From Streptomyces sp. (GTDB lineage Bacteria > Actinomycetota > Actinomycetes > Streptomycetales > Streptomycetaceae), in assembly GCF_031178505.1 (NCBI RefSeq), contig NZ_JAPSIW010000006.1, forward strand, positions 1 to 43,052: 43,052 bases of DNA, given 5' to 3'. The notes below the pieces were generated by a model that ran no database searches, was not told where the DNA came from, and worked only from the letters and a program-made list of their open reading frames with translations. Below, one piece after another: positions 1-7,967 of this stretch. Both the position numbers and the translations under genes were made by a program. The number at the start of each line of letters is the position of its first letter. Position 1 is the first letter of the stretch.

Positions 1-37
1 CCTCCGGGGTGACGACCGGTGCTGTGATCAGGGGCAT
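1..37 (-). CDS. Distal tail protein, 5' fragment (terminal-repeat copy)
   Basis: These are the first twelve codons of the distal tail gene, cut by the window edge. The complete copy is at 41988-42941. The ATG at 37-35 follows the tape measure stop (TAG, 40-38) with no spacer, which places the distal tail gene right after the tape measure gene on the circular map. Confidence 0.85.
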   Translation of the reverse strand, partial: MPLITAPVVTPE

Positions 38-126
38 CTATCCGGGCCTCCCCACGCGCTGCCGCGCCTCTTCCTGCCGCTGGATCAGCCGCAGGTCCTC
101 CGCGCTGATCACTGACTGGCGGGGGT
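1..126. repeat. Terminal direct repeat, left copy
   Basis: These 126 bases recur without mismatch at 42905-43030. The repeat lies inside coding sequence: the end of the tape measure gene and the first codons of the distal tail gene. It is therefore better explained as overlap of a circular or circularly permuted molecule than as a functional phage terminal repeat. Matching stops at base 127. Confidence 0.95.
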
Positions 127-2992
127 AGACGTTGTACGTCACCGCCTGCCGCTCGGCCACGGCCGCCGAGGAGGGCGCCGCCTGCGCGGCGGGCAGGCCC
201 GGTGAGGCCGCCTGTCCGGCGACCGCCGTGAGCGCCGACAGCTCCAGCGTCTTGGCGTTCAACGCGTCGAACAGCGGCTGGCCGTAGTAGTCGACGGCAG
301 CCGCCCGGATCATGTACTCCCCGGCCGACCCCCACATCAGGATGCTGTCCGACGTCGGGGTGCCGGGCCCGTCCAGCTGCCCGCCGTCGGCGTACCCGGG
401 GATCGGCCCGCCGGACGCCCGCCGGATCAGGCCGCCCTGCGCGTAGCCGTTCATCTTGGCGTTGTTCCGGCCGGCGGTGCCCTCGATGCCGAGCGTCCGG
501 TAGACAGCCGTGATCGTGACCTGCTTGCTCTGGACCTTGTCGATGGCCGATCTGATGGCCGCGGCCGTCGCGCTGGCCCGGTCCTTCGCGGAGACCGTGA
601 CGGACTTGCCCTTCAGCGACTTGATGGCGGCCCGGACGTCAGCGACGGCGCCGAGGGCCTGCCCGTTCTTGGTGGTCACCTCGGTCCGGCCGTCCGGGAG
701 CTGCCGCGTCTTCAGCCCGACGGCCTCCAGCGCAGCGATCGCCGCGGCGTTCAGCGTCGACACCTTGACCGACTTGGCACCGGGCGTCCGCTCGATCTCG
801 GACTGCACCTCTTGCAGGCCCGCGATCGCCTGCTCGCGCTCCAGCTTGACCGCGGTCTTGATCTCGCCCGGCGTGCCCAGCAGTGTGTTCACGTACTCGC
901 GGGCCTCGGCATCGCTCATGCCGGTGGCCTGCGCCAGGCTCAGCATCTTCTCCCTGAGCTGGTCGGACTTCTTGGTCATCGACCCGAGCGACTCACCGGC
1001 CGCCATCCCGCTCGCGATCATCTCGTCGTGCGCCTTCGCGGCGGAGGACATGGCCGATGCGTTCTCGCGGCCGGCCTCCGTGTTCAGGTCGAGCGTCGCC
1101 CCGTTCTCCTTGAAGCTCTCGGTCAGCGCGTCGATGCCCGCCTCGAACTGAATCTGGCTGTCGTAGGCGGAGCGGTTCGCATCGTTCAACGCGAGGATGC
1201 TCTGCCGCAGGCCCTCGGCGCTCTGCTTCTGTGCGTCGAGCTTGGCCTGCACTTCCAGGGCCTGGTCACCGAAGATGCCCATGGACTGGGCTGCCAGCTC
1301 CTGTTCCAGGGCCTGCCCGGCGAGCGCGTCCCGGTAGTCGTCGAGCTGGCCCCGGATCTCCTCGGACGTGAAGCCCTGCTGTTTCATCTTGGCGATGATG
1401 TTGTCCAGGGCCGCCGCCGCGAGGTCGGCCTGCCCGTTCGACACCATGCCGGCCAGGGCTTTGTCGAGGGCGTCGATGTCGTCCTTGGCGTTCTTCACCG
1501 GCGTGGAGTCCATGCCGAAGAACGAGGTGATGGACTGCTGGACCTGGTCGATGCCCTCCGGATCGACCACCTTCTGCAGGCTGTCAGCGAGGCCGGCCAG
1601 ATCCTTGCCGTAGGCGCGGACCGCCTCGCCGGACGCCTTCCCCGAGTGGCCCAGCTCGGTCAGCGAGGTGGTCAGCTTGTCGACGTCCGGCTTCGGTTGC
1701 TGGCTCGCCGACGACAGCTCGCCGAGGGTGATCAGCAGCAGGCCGATTCCGGTCCCCGCCACGGCCAGCTTCGCGGTGCGGGACAGGGTACCGATTGCGG
1801 CCGTCGTCCCAGCGAGCGCACTGGGCGCCCCGGCCGCCGCCGTGCGCATCGCCGCGATCTGCAGTCCGAGCGCTGCGACACCGGCCTGTGCCGCGGCCAT
1901 TCCGGCTGCGGCCAGCTTCACGGCCTTGATGGCGATGGCCAGCTGAAGGAGCGTGGAGATCGCCTCCGGCGGCACGGCGGACACGATGTTGGACAAGACG
2001 TTGACGACGTCGAGCATGCCGACCCCGACCTCTGAGCCTGCCTCCAGCACGTGCAGCAGGGCCTCGGCTACGTTCTCCAGCGTGTCCCACACCACGGGCC
2101 CCTGCTCGGCGGCCCAGTCCATCCACTGCGTGACCCCCGAGGAGTCGTACTCCCCGGAGTCGAGCTTGGCGAGGAAGATCGTCAGCGAGTCGACCGCGTT
2201 CCGCATGGTCCGCTCGCTGAAGTCCGTGAACCGGTCGTTCAGGGCGTCGAAGCCGGGCGTGTTGATGCCGCCGGCCACCATCGTGATCAGCCGGTCGAAC
2301 TGAGTCGACGCGCCCTTGACCAGCCCGGTCGTCTCGGGCAGCAGCTCGTTGGCGACGGCGATGCCCTTGGTGAAGGGCGCCATGACGTCGTCGGCCAGCG
2401 CGTCGGACCACTCCTGGTAGTTGTCCTTCAGCAGGCCGACGGCGACCGCGGCCTCGCGGGTAGCGGGCGGCATCTTGGCCAGCTGCTGCTGGTACGCCTG
2501 CTGCGCCTTGATGGCTTCCTGACTGCCACGTCCGGACTGGGCGACCGCGTCCTCGTACTTCTCCTGCGCGTCGGCGGCCTCACCGATCGCGCCGATCTGC
2601 GGGCCGAGGGCGAGGGCGTAGGCGCCGGCCGCGACGGCGACCGCGCCGAGCTGCCCGGCCAGCACCGTCGCCGAGGACGCCAGGCCCGCCACGGCGGGGA
2701 TCGCCGCCGGGGCGAGGCTGATCAGGGACGCCTTGAGCGCGTCACCGAGTTCGTCCGTCGTGGCGCGCAGCCGGCCGAAGGCGTCCGTCGTCCCGGCGGT
2801 GCGGTCAGCGAGCCGGGTCTGCGCGTCGGTGACCGACAGGTACCGGCCTTCGAGGTCGCGCAGCCGCCCGTCGCTGTCGGCGGTGATCCCCGACAGCCGC
2901 AGCCGCAGCCGGTCCGCGCTGTTGGCCGTGCCGTTCAGGACGCGGGACAGCTCGTCGCGGCCGGTCAGGGTGAAGGTGAGACGCTGCGCCAC
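38..2992 (-). CDS. Tail tape measure protein
   Basis: 984 residues. It sets tail length and spans the tail tube; at about 1.5 Å per residue the tail would be roughly 150 nm. The support is its size (the longest gene here), its position after the frameshifting chaperone genes, alanine-rich helical composition, hydrophobic stretches near residues 90-130 and 340-420, and many A/K/Q/E-rich helical segments. The GTG start at 2992 is preceded by a strong AGGAGGTGA site and begins 6 nt after the end of the chaperone fusion (2999). The carboxy end contains YPRQSVISAEDL. A second copy of that end at the right edge of the window has a different sequence just upstream, so the tail end may vary in the population. 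No lysozyme or peptidase domain was recognised. Confidence 0.9.
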   Translation of the reverse strand: MAQRLTFTLTGRDELSRVLNGTANSADRLRLRLSGITADSDGRLRDLEGRYLSVTDAQTRLADRTAGTTDAFGRLRATTDELGDALKASLISLAPAAIPAVAGLASSATVLAGQLGAVAVAAGAYALALGPQIGAIGEAADAQEKYEDAVAQSGRGSQEAIKAQQAYQQQLAKMPPATREAAVAVGLLKDNYQEWSDALADDVMAPFTKGIAVANELLPETTGLVKGASTQFDRLITMVAGGINTPGFDALNDRFTDFSERTMRNAVDSLTIFLAKLDSGEYDSSGVTQWMDWAAEQGPVVWDTLENVAEALLHVLEAGSEVGVGMLDVVNVLSNIVSAVPPEAISTLLQLAIAIKAVKLAAAGMAAAQAGVAALGLQIAAMRTAAAGAPSALAGTTAAIGTLSRTAKLAVAGTGIGLLLITLGELSSASQQPKPDVDKLTTSLTELGHSGKASGEAVRAYGKDLAGLADSLQKVVDPEGIDQVQQSITSFFGMDSTPVKNAKDDIDALDKALAGMVSNGQADLAAAALDNIIAKMKQQGFTSEEIRGQLDDYRDALAGQALEQELAAQSMGIFGDQALEVQAKLDAQKQSAEGLRQSILALNDANRSAYDSQIQFEAGIDALTESFKENGATLDLNTEAGRENASAMSSAAKAHDEMIASGMAAGESLGSMTKKSDQLREKMLSLAQATGMSDAEAREYVNTLLGTPGEIKTAVKLEREQAIAGLQEVQSEIERTPGAKSVKVSTLNAAAIAALEAVGLKTRQLPDGRTEVTTKNGQALGAVADVRAAIKSLKGKSVTVSAKDRASATAAAIRSAIDKVQSKQVTITAVYRTLGIEGTAGRNNAKMNGYAQGGLIRRASGGPIPGYADGGQLDGPGTPTSDSILMWGSAGEYMIRAAAVDYYGQPLFDALNAKTLELSALTAVAGQAASPGLPAAQAAPSSAAVAERQAVTYNVYPRQSVISAEDLRLIQRQEEARQRVGRPG

Positions 2993-2998
2993 GCTGGT

Positions 2999-3582
2999 TC
3001 ACCTCCTCTTGAGTGCCGCCAGGTGCTGGTCGAGCCAGGCGACCAGCCTCAGGAACCGGCCGACGGACAGCTGGTCGTACTCGCTGGGCTGCATGTGCAG
3101 GTAGTGGTAGAACAGCGCCTCGTACTGCTGCCTCAGGCCGCGGAGTCCTGGCGGCGGCGTACCAGGTGGCCTTTTCCCAGCCCGTCCAGCGCAGCGTCCA
3201 CGTCGGCGGGGTCAGCGGCGAGCTTGCGCAGGTGCGGCGTCAGCAGGTCGATCTGCGTGTCCTCCGCCCGGCTGCTGAGGGCCTGCACCATCAGGTTGTT
3301 CAGGGCGTCCTCGATCTCGCCGCGCGAGATCCGGGCCCGCAGGCGGCGCCGCCAGCCGGGGATGTCGAAGTCGTCGAACGCGAGGTCCTTCTGCTCGCGC
3401 TTGCGGAACGCCCACACCACGGCCCGCAGCGCGGTCGGGTCCTGGAGCTGCAGCAGCGCCTCGACGCGCTGCCACTGCGTATCGCCCAGCGCCTCCTCGA
3501 TGGCGGCGGCCTCCCGCGCGGACAGGTCGTCCGTCGACAGCTGCTCTACGGTGCCGTCGTCCTGCGTGAACGAGATGATCAC
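2999..3582 (-). CDS. Tail assembly chaperone fusion (gpG-T type, by -1 frameshift)
   Basis: The product is predicted from -1 slippage at GGGAAAA (3178-3172). The first 137 residues are shared with the short chaperone; after the shift 57 more residues are read to the TGA at 3001-2999, giving 194 in all. The extension contains RQQYEALFYHYLHMQPSEY and ends LKRR, close to the tape measure start. In lambda-like and many actinophage tails the two products (gpG and gpGT) bind the tape measure protein and recruit tail tube subunits. The -1 frame is open across the whole junction and the slippery codons are read CTG-GGA-AAA, the canonical X XXY YYZ phase. Frameshifting efficiency cannot be judged from sequence. 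Confidence 0.85.
3133..3582 (-). CDS. Tail assembly chaperone, short form (gpG type)
   Basis: 149 residues, acidic and helical, ending at TGA in the zero frame. It lies between the tail tube and tape measure genes, the standard place for tail assembly chaperones in siphoviruses. The start is GTG at 3582, with AAGGA about five bases upstream and the previous gene's TAA at 3594-3592. The last residues include GLGKGHLVRRR, where the GGGAAAA slippery site lies. The protein is not expected in mature virions. Assignment rests on position, size and the frameshift rather than on sequence identity. Confidence 0.85.
   Translation of the reverse strand: MIISFTQDDGTVEQLSTDDLSAREAAAIEEALGDTQWQRVEALLQLQDPTALRAVVWAFRKREQKDLAFDDFDIPGWRRRLRARISRGEIEDALNNLMVQALSSRAEDTQIDLLTPHLRKLAADPADVDAALDGLGKGHLVRRRQDSAA
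3172..3178 (-). promoter_or_regulatory. Programmed -1 ribosomal frameshift site GGGAAAA
   Basis: The heptamer is in canonical phase (G GGA AAA) twelve codons before the zero-frame stop of the short chaperone. The -1 frame continues open for 57 codons and stops at 2999, just before the tape measure gene. Conserved frameshifting at this point is established for lambda-type tail chaperones. A downstream pseudoknot was not modelled. Confidence 0.85.
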
Positions 3583-3591
3583 TGTCTGTCC

Positions 3592-4098
3592 TTACTCCAG
3601 GTCCCGGCGCACGTCGGCCAGGACTCGCTCGATCTCGGCCCGCATGCGCGGGGTGCCGGCGGCGACGGTGGATGTCCACCAGCCGGTCGGCCGCGCCCAC
3701 TGCGTCGCCCAGCGGCGCCGGTTGCCGAACACCGGGTGCCGGACCCGGCCCTGGTCGATGACCCACGGCATGTTGCGCAGGTCGGGCGGCAGGCGGCTCT
3801 TGTCCATCCACACCCGGGCGCCGGGCATCGCGCCGGACCGGACGCTAATCCGTACCCCGCCCGCCAGCGTGGCCCGCAGCGGCCGGGTGGTCGGCGACGG
3901 GCCGCCGCGCGTCGTCCGGCCCGGGCCGGGCAGCTGCACCGTGCGGATGGCCTGCTGGAGGTCGCGGTGCAGCGGCTCGGCCGCCCGGCGCACCCGCCGG
4001 CCGAAGTTCTGCCGGAGCCGGGGGCCGCCGGCCGTCCGCATCCGCCGGGACAGGGTGAGCAGCTGGCCGGTACCCAGGATCTGTACGCTGCCCGCCAT
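3592..4098 (-). CDS. HK97 gp10-like neck / tail completion protein
   Basis: 168 basic residues. The carboxy half has the pattern HPVFGNRRRW followed by an aromatic segment and a helical end, as in HK97 gp10-type head-tail joining proteins. The ATG at 4098 lies 3 nt after the stop of the tail tube gene. In most siphoviruses the gp10-like gene lies before the tail terminator and tube genes. Here it lies after the tube gene and before the chaperones, which is less common. It may instead be a minor tail component; the family match is by eye. Confidence 0.55.
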   Translation of the reverse strand: MAGSVQILGTGQLLTLSRRMRTAGGPRLRQNFGRRVRRAAEPLHRDLQQAIRTVQLPGPGRTTRGGPSPTTRPLRATLAGGVRISVRSGAMPGARVWMDKSRLPPDLRNMPWVIDQGRVRHPVFGNRRRWATQWARPTGWWTSTVAAGTPRMRAEIERVLADVRRDLE

Positions 4099-4101
4099 CG
4101 G

Positions 4102-4593
4102 TCAGGGCGCCGCAGCCGCGGGGATGGCGACGTTCTCGGCGGGCTCCGAGGTGATCGCGAACTGCGCCATGATCTGCGCCGCCTGGTCCAGCTCGCGGAC
4201 CTTCGCCTGCGAGGTGACTTGCACCGGGAAGATGTCCATCGTCTGGGCCGGGACGTCGCCCTCGTCCATCCACACGATGAACCCGCGGGCCTCGCGAATC
4301 AACAGCAGCCTCACGTCGTCGCCGTCCTGGGACGCCCAGAACGTGAGGCTGGAGTCGGCGGCGGTGATCTCACCGCCGACCACCGGCGTGAACCTGCTGC
4401 CCAGCGCCGGGGTGGGCACGGTGCCGGACGTGGTCTGCCACCCGGCCATCGCCCCCGTCTCGCCCTCCAGCGCCGTCCCCGCGTCCAGCTCGGCCCGGGT
4501 CGGGCTGTTCTTGTTCAGGATCGTGGGCACCCACAGCACGCGGGTCACACCGCGCCGGTAGTACCGGACCGACTCGTTGATCGGCGTGGCCAT
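4102..4593 (-). CDS. Major tail protein (tail tube subunit)
   Basis: 163 residues with beta-rich composition (SRFTPVVGGEITAADSSLTF; a DEGDVPAQTMDIFPVQVTSQ segment), as in siphovirus tube proteins. It lies after the tail terminator candidate and before the chaperones and tape measure. The ATG at 4593 overlaps the TGA of the upstream 48-residue gene (TGATG), so the two are translationally coupled. No Ig-like decoration domain is visible at the carboxy end. Structural abundance is expected but not shown here. Confidence 0.75.
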   Translation of the reverse strand: MATPINESVRYYRRGVTRVLWVPTILNKNSPTRAELDAGTALEGETGAMAGWQTTSGTVPTPALGSRFTPVVGGEITAADSSLTFWASQDGDDVRLLLIREARGFIVWMDEGDVPAQTMDIFPVQVTSQAKVRELDQAAQIMAQFAITSEPAENVAIPAAAAP

Positions 4594-4739
4594 CAGCTCT
4601 CTCCCTGCGCCTGACGGCCCCTGGCCGTCTTCTTGTCGGACACGGTCTTCCAGCCGGACCGCTCGTACACCAGCACCGACATCTCCGGCACCTCGATCTC
4701 GTCCTCGATGCCGTCATGCCTCATCCGCACGTTCTCCAC
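4593..4739 (-). CDS. Small conserved-looking structural-operon protein
   Basis: 48 residues, acidic in the first half (DGIEDEIEVPEMSVLVYE) and basic in the second. The GTG at 4739 has AGAGAGGAG seven bases upstream. It starts 16 nt after the tail terminator stop and its TGA overlaps the tube gene's ATG. Its function is unknown; its position suggests a helper or expression-coupling role for the tube protein. It resembles the short proteins that often precede the tube gene in actinophages, but I did not recognise a named family. Confidence 0.7.
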   Translation of the reverse strand: MENVRMRHDGIEDEIEVPEMSVLVYERSGWKTVSDKKTARGRQAQGES

Positions 4740-4754
4740 CGCGCGCTCCTCTCT

Positions 4755-5207
4755 CTACGTGAAGGCGCGGCCGGCCACCGACAACAGCAGCCGTACCTGC
4801 GCCCCTCTGTCCGTCTGGTCCTGCACCAGCCGGGTGCCTGCCACTGCCGCCTCCAGCGAGCGCAGCCCCAGACCGGGACTCGTGCGCAGCCAGGCCTCGA
4901 CGCGCTCGGCGATCTCGTAGGCGCGTGTCCTGGCGGCCGCGATGTCCGTGTCGCCGCTGGTGGCGATCGCCGCGACCGTGAGCTGGAACTCCTCCTCGCG
5001 GCCGCCGCTGAGATCGGACCAGCCGCCCACGGTCTGCGCCGCCTCGAAGTCCCCGGACGCGTCACCGTCGAACCCGATGACCAGCCAGTCCAGGTCTGTG
5101 TCGCCGGTGACTTCCGGACCGTCGCAGATGCGCACGCCCTCCAGCCCGAGATCGGCGCGGGCGAGCGCCACCAGCGTCTCGATCACCTCGGGTACTCGTG
5201 ATCCCAT
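4755..5207 (-). CDS. Tail terminator-like protein
   Basis: 150 residues, with motifs MGSRVPEVIETLVAL and a mixed alpha/beta pattern through FQLTVAAIATSGDTDI. By order (connector, this gene, tube protein) it is the tail terminator/completion protein that caps the tube and joins it to the head. The ATG at 5207 shares one base with the TAA of the connector gene (TAATG). An upstream in-frame extension exists but would run deep into the connector gene. The assignment is by synteny and size. Confidence 0.6.
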   Translation of the reverse strand: MGSRVPEVIETLVALARADLGLEGVRICDGPEVTGDTDLDWLVIGFDGDASGDFEAAQTVGGWSDLSGGREEEFQLTVAAIATSGDTDIAAARTRAYEIAERVEAWLRTSPGLGLRSLEAAVAGTRLVQDQTDRGAQVRLLLSVAGRAFT

Positions 5208-6025
5208 TACTCCACTCCAGGGGGCAGGCGGTCCGGCTCCAGCAACTGCACCGCGCGGTTGGGCACGGCGTAGCCGAGGCCGGGGATGGGCTCGGTGACG
5301 GCGTAGTCCTGGCTGCCGCCGGGCAGGGCGCCGCGGCCCGCGCGCTGCGTCTCCCACAGGTGCTGAAGGATGATCCGCGCGGCGCCGGAGATGTTCTCGC
5401 CGATGACCGTCCGGCCGGCCCGGTAGGTGAACCGCAGCCGCCCGGACAGACGGCCGCCGTCCAGCCGGAACACTGTGCCGGTGTCACCGTCCACACCGAG
5501 GCTGTCGACGGCGTAGGAGGCCGCGCCGGTCAGCACGGACTCGACCGCGGTCACGGCGACGACCGGCGTGCGGCGCAGCACGACCGTCGCCGCGCGGCAT
5601 ACCTCGTGCTCCTCGGTGAACGGCCGGGCCACCACGGGGCCGACGAACGACTCGACGGCCCGCGTGGTCGCGGCGATCCAGAACCGCAGTTCGTCATCAT
5701 CCGCGGTGCTGACGCGGTTCAGGTGCTTGCGGGCGTCGGCCAGCGACAGGATCGCCGGAGGCGCCGCCTCCTGGACGTCGAAGACGTCGGTGTACGCGGC
5801 GGCCGGGCCGGTCCACAGCCAGCGCACCGAGTGCCGGCCGGGCGCCGTCGTGACGTAGTCGGCCTGGTAGTGGCCCGGGGTGCCGGTCTCGGCGGCGGCC
5901 GGGGTGACGGCCGTCCCGTCCGGCAGCGTGACCGTCACGGCGGCCGTCGCCGCGGTGGTGAGGGCGCCGTCCGGGGTCCGGCACTCAGCGGTTAGGCGCA
6001 CCGTCGCGCCGAGGTCGAACGGCAC
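5207..6025 (-). CDS. Head-tail connector (gp6-like) with N-terminal beta domain
   Basis: 272 residues. Residues 1 to about 100 look like an Ig-like or beta-sandwich domain (VTVTLPDGTAVTP, HYQADYVTTAPGRHSVRW). From about 110 onward the pattern LSLADARKHLNRVSTADDDEL matches the phage QLRG/gp6-like DNA-packaging connector family, which forms the ring below the portal. The GTG start at 6025 has AGGAGG six bases upstream. The added amino-terminal beta domain makes it much longer than the usual connector of about 100 residues, and the domain could be exposed on the virion. Confidence 0.7.
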   Translation of the reverse strand: MPFDLGATVRLTAECRTPDGALTTAATAAVTVTLPDGTAVTPAAAETGTPGHYQADYVTTAPGRHSVRWLWTGPAAAYTDVFDVQEAAPPAILSLADARKHLNRVSTADDDELRFWIAATTRAVESFVGPVVARPFTEEHEVCRAATVVLRRTPVVAVTAVESVLTGAASYAVDSLGVDGDTGTVFRLDGGRLSGRLRFTYRAGRTVIGENISGAARIILQHLWETQRAGRGALPGGSQDYAVTEPIPGLGYAVPNRAVQLLEPDRLPPGVE

Positions 6026-6034
6026 GAACGCCTC

Positions 6035-6400
6035 CTAGCTGGCCTTGTCGAGCTTGTCGACGATGCCCTTGCGGTTCTTCCCGGCGGCCTCGGCCGCCAG
6101 GACCCGCGCGCGCTCGTCCTCGTCGGCGTCCTGGAGGTACGCCAGGACCTCGTCGGCCTTGTGCGCTGCCGGGTCGAACGCGGCAGTCTCGGCGGACGGG
6201 GCCACGGTGCGCACCTCGCCCGGGCCGGCCGTCGCCTGCTCGGTGCGCGGGCGCCGCGCCAGATGCGCGTCGACGGACTCGAAGGCGTCCTCACGGCCCT
6301 TGACCACCGGGTCGTCGTCGGCGACCAGCTGACCGGCCTTCACCACGCGCGGCCCGCCCGGACCGTAGGCAGCGAACGACCTCTTGCTCCGCAGTGCCAT
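6035..6400 (-). CDS. Small head protein with Rho-N-like C-terminal helix pair
   Basis: 121 residues. The first 40 form a basic strand-rich segment (SFAAYGPGGPRVVKAGQLV), followed by a charged linker. The carboxy end has HKADEVLAYLQDADEDE then RKGIVDKL, resembling the small helical domain found on some phage head proteins. It lies directly downstream of the capsid gene, separated by a strong hairpin (6427-6461). The ATG at 6400 has GAGGAGA upstream. Head fibre, decoration or minor head protein are all possible; no firm family was recognised. Confidence 0.6.
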   Translation of the reverse strand: MALRSKRSFAAYGPGGPRVVKAGQLVADDDPVVKGREDAFESVDAHLARRPRTEQATAGPGEVRTVAPSAETAAFDPAAHKADEVLAYLQDADEDERARVLAAEAAGKNRKGIVDKLDKAS

Positions 6401-6426
6401 GGAATGTCTCCTCTCTGGGCACGGGT

Positions 6427-6461
6427 GCGGGCCCCGCCTCGGAGTCGAGGGCGGGGCCCGC
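6427..6461 (-). terminator. Intrinsic terminator / attenuator after the capsid gene
   Basis: A perfect 12-bp stem, GCGGGCCCCGCC at 6427-6438 paired with 6450-6461, with an 11-base loop, placed between the capsid stop (6477) and the next start (6400). There is no clear U tract, as is common in streptomycetes. It would lower expression of genes downstream of the abundant capsid protein. Confidence 0.7.
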
Positions 6462-6476
6462 AGGAGGCGCCTACGG

Positions 6477-7967
6477 TCAGACGGCGGTCGCGACGTTGAG
6501 CATCCGGAACGCGGCGTCGTTCACGGAGTCGGCACCGACCCGGTACCAGGCGTACCAGCCGCGCTGGCCGGTCGGCCTCCGGTTCGCGCCGACCAGGTGC
6601 GGGATGAACTCCACCGTCATGCCGATACGGTCGGCGATCACGTAGTGCTCGAAGTCGCCGAGGATCAGGACGCGGTTGTCGCCCGCCACGGCCGGGTCCC
6701 ACGAGGCGTCCATGGCCTCGGCCTCCAGCGCCGGGCGGCCGACCAGCTGCGCCGGGACGTCCGCGCCGATCCGCTCCCACAGCTCCGCGCCGCCGTTGGT
6801 GTCGAACTGCCTCACGAGGTTGTAGATGCCGCGGTTCGCCAGCCACGAGGCGTTCGCCCGCCACCGCGCGGGCAGCGCAGCGTCCATGGCGTAGATGTCG
6901 GCCGCTGCGAACGTCTCGGCCGTCACCGGGGCCATCTCGCTCGCGGTGCCCGCCAGGGCGGTCACGATGCCCGTCGGCTGGCCGCTGCCGGTGCCGCTGA
7001 TGAACGCCGCGGCCTCCAGGTCGTCCTTCCCGAAGGCGAGGAGGCGCCCGACTTCCATGGTGACGTTCTCGGCGTCGTCCATCGCCTCGATGGAGATCGG
7101 CACGAACCCGTCCGCCTTGTGGACCGGCACCTGGGGCTGTCCGAACGTCGGCGCGTTGTCCCCGGCCTCCACGCCCTCGGCGGCCCAGCGCCACTGGACG
7201 GCGCCGGCGGAGACGCCGTGCCACACGTCGCCGGTGGCGACGACCTGCCGGGCGGCCTGCCGGATCTGGTTCCGGCTGCCGTTGCTGGTGATGATCACCG
7301 TCGGGTCGAGCTGGAACGGCACCAGGTACCCGCCCTGGCTGTCCGTGAGGGACATGGCCCGTTCCAGGGCGCGCTGCTCGTCCGGGGACATCATGTGCCC
7401 GCGGCCGCCGGCCAGCTTGGACCAGGCCCGCAGGTACTCCGGGCTGGACGTCGCCAGGCACATGCGGGCGATCGTGCCGCGCTTGTCGTCGAACCGCTCG
7501 ATGATGCTGGTCGCCGCCGACCGGATCGGGTCGTTCGCCGCGGACATCTTCTCGATCGCGGCCAGGGCCCGGGAGCGCAGCTCGACACCGACCTGCTCCG
7601 GGGAGCGGTCGAAGGTGCGCATCTCGCCGAGGTCCCACGGGTTGCGGAACCGGCGGTCCTCCACCGAGTCCGGGTTGAGGATCGGGTCCTCGTTGTACGA
7701 GCGGCCGGTGGCCGCGCTGCCCGGCATGACCGCGACCGCGGCCGGCGGGCGGCCGGTCGTCTGGGTCGCGGACCGCACGCGCTCCAGGGCGCTGCGGCGC
7801 TCCAGCTGGCGGCGGTGGTCGTCGACCTCAGCGAACTCGGTCGTCAGCTCGTCGAACTGGCGCTCGTCCTCCTCGGTCAGGGCGTCGCGCTGCTCCAGCT
7901 CTTCCAGCCGGGCGCGGATCTCACGCAGGCGGATGACGGCCTGCTGGTGCGAAAGCTGAAGTGACAT
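6477..7967 (-). CDS. Major capsid protein, HK97 fold
   Basis: 496 residues from the ATG at 7967, which overlaps the protease TGA (TGATG). The first 60 residues form a charged coiled coil (LREIRARLEELEQRD, LTEEDERQFDEL), the typical delta/scaffold domain removed by the prohead protease. The remainder has features of HK97-type capsids: SLTDSQGGYLVPFQ, then PISIEAMDDAENV and a carboxy end FRMLNVATAV. The gene follows portal and protease in the standard order. A longer upstream reading is rejected because it would overlap the protease gene throughout. Confidence 0.9.
   Translation of the reverse strand: MSLQLSHQQAVIRLREIRARLEELEQRDALTEEDERQFDELTTEFAEVDDHRRQLERRSALERVRSATQTTGRPPAAVAVMPGSAATGRSYNEDPILNPDSVEDRRFRNPWDLGEMRTFDRSPEQVGVELRSRALAAIEKMSAANDPIRSAATSIIERFDDKRGTIARMCLATSSPEYLRAWSKLAGGRGHMMSPDEQRALERAMSLTDSQGGYLVPFQLDPTVIITSNGSRNQIRQAARQVVATGDVWHGVSAGAVQWRWAAEGVEAGDNAPTFGQPQVPVHKADGFVPISIEAMDDAENVTMEVGRLLAFGKDDLEAAAFISGTGSGQPTGIVTALAGTASEMAPVTAETFAAADIYAMDAALPARWRANASWLANRGIYNLVRQFDTNGGAELWERIGADVPAQLVGRPALEAEAMDASWDPAVAGDNRVLILGDFEHYVIADRIGMTVEFIPHLVGANRRPTGQRGWYAWYRVGADSVNDAAFRMLNVATAV

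Noticed and set aside
1-126. Functional direct terminal repeat of a linear phage
   Set aside because: It lies within two structural genes and the right copy diverges after 126 bp; overlap of a circular map is simpler.
2051-4561. Long plus-strand frame opposite the tape measure and tail genes
   Set aside because: Arg/Pro/Ala-rich antisense shadow of GC-rich genes; the minus-strand genes have motifs, ribosome sites and coupling.
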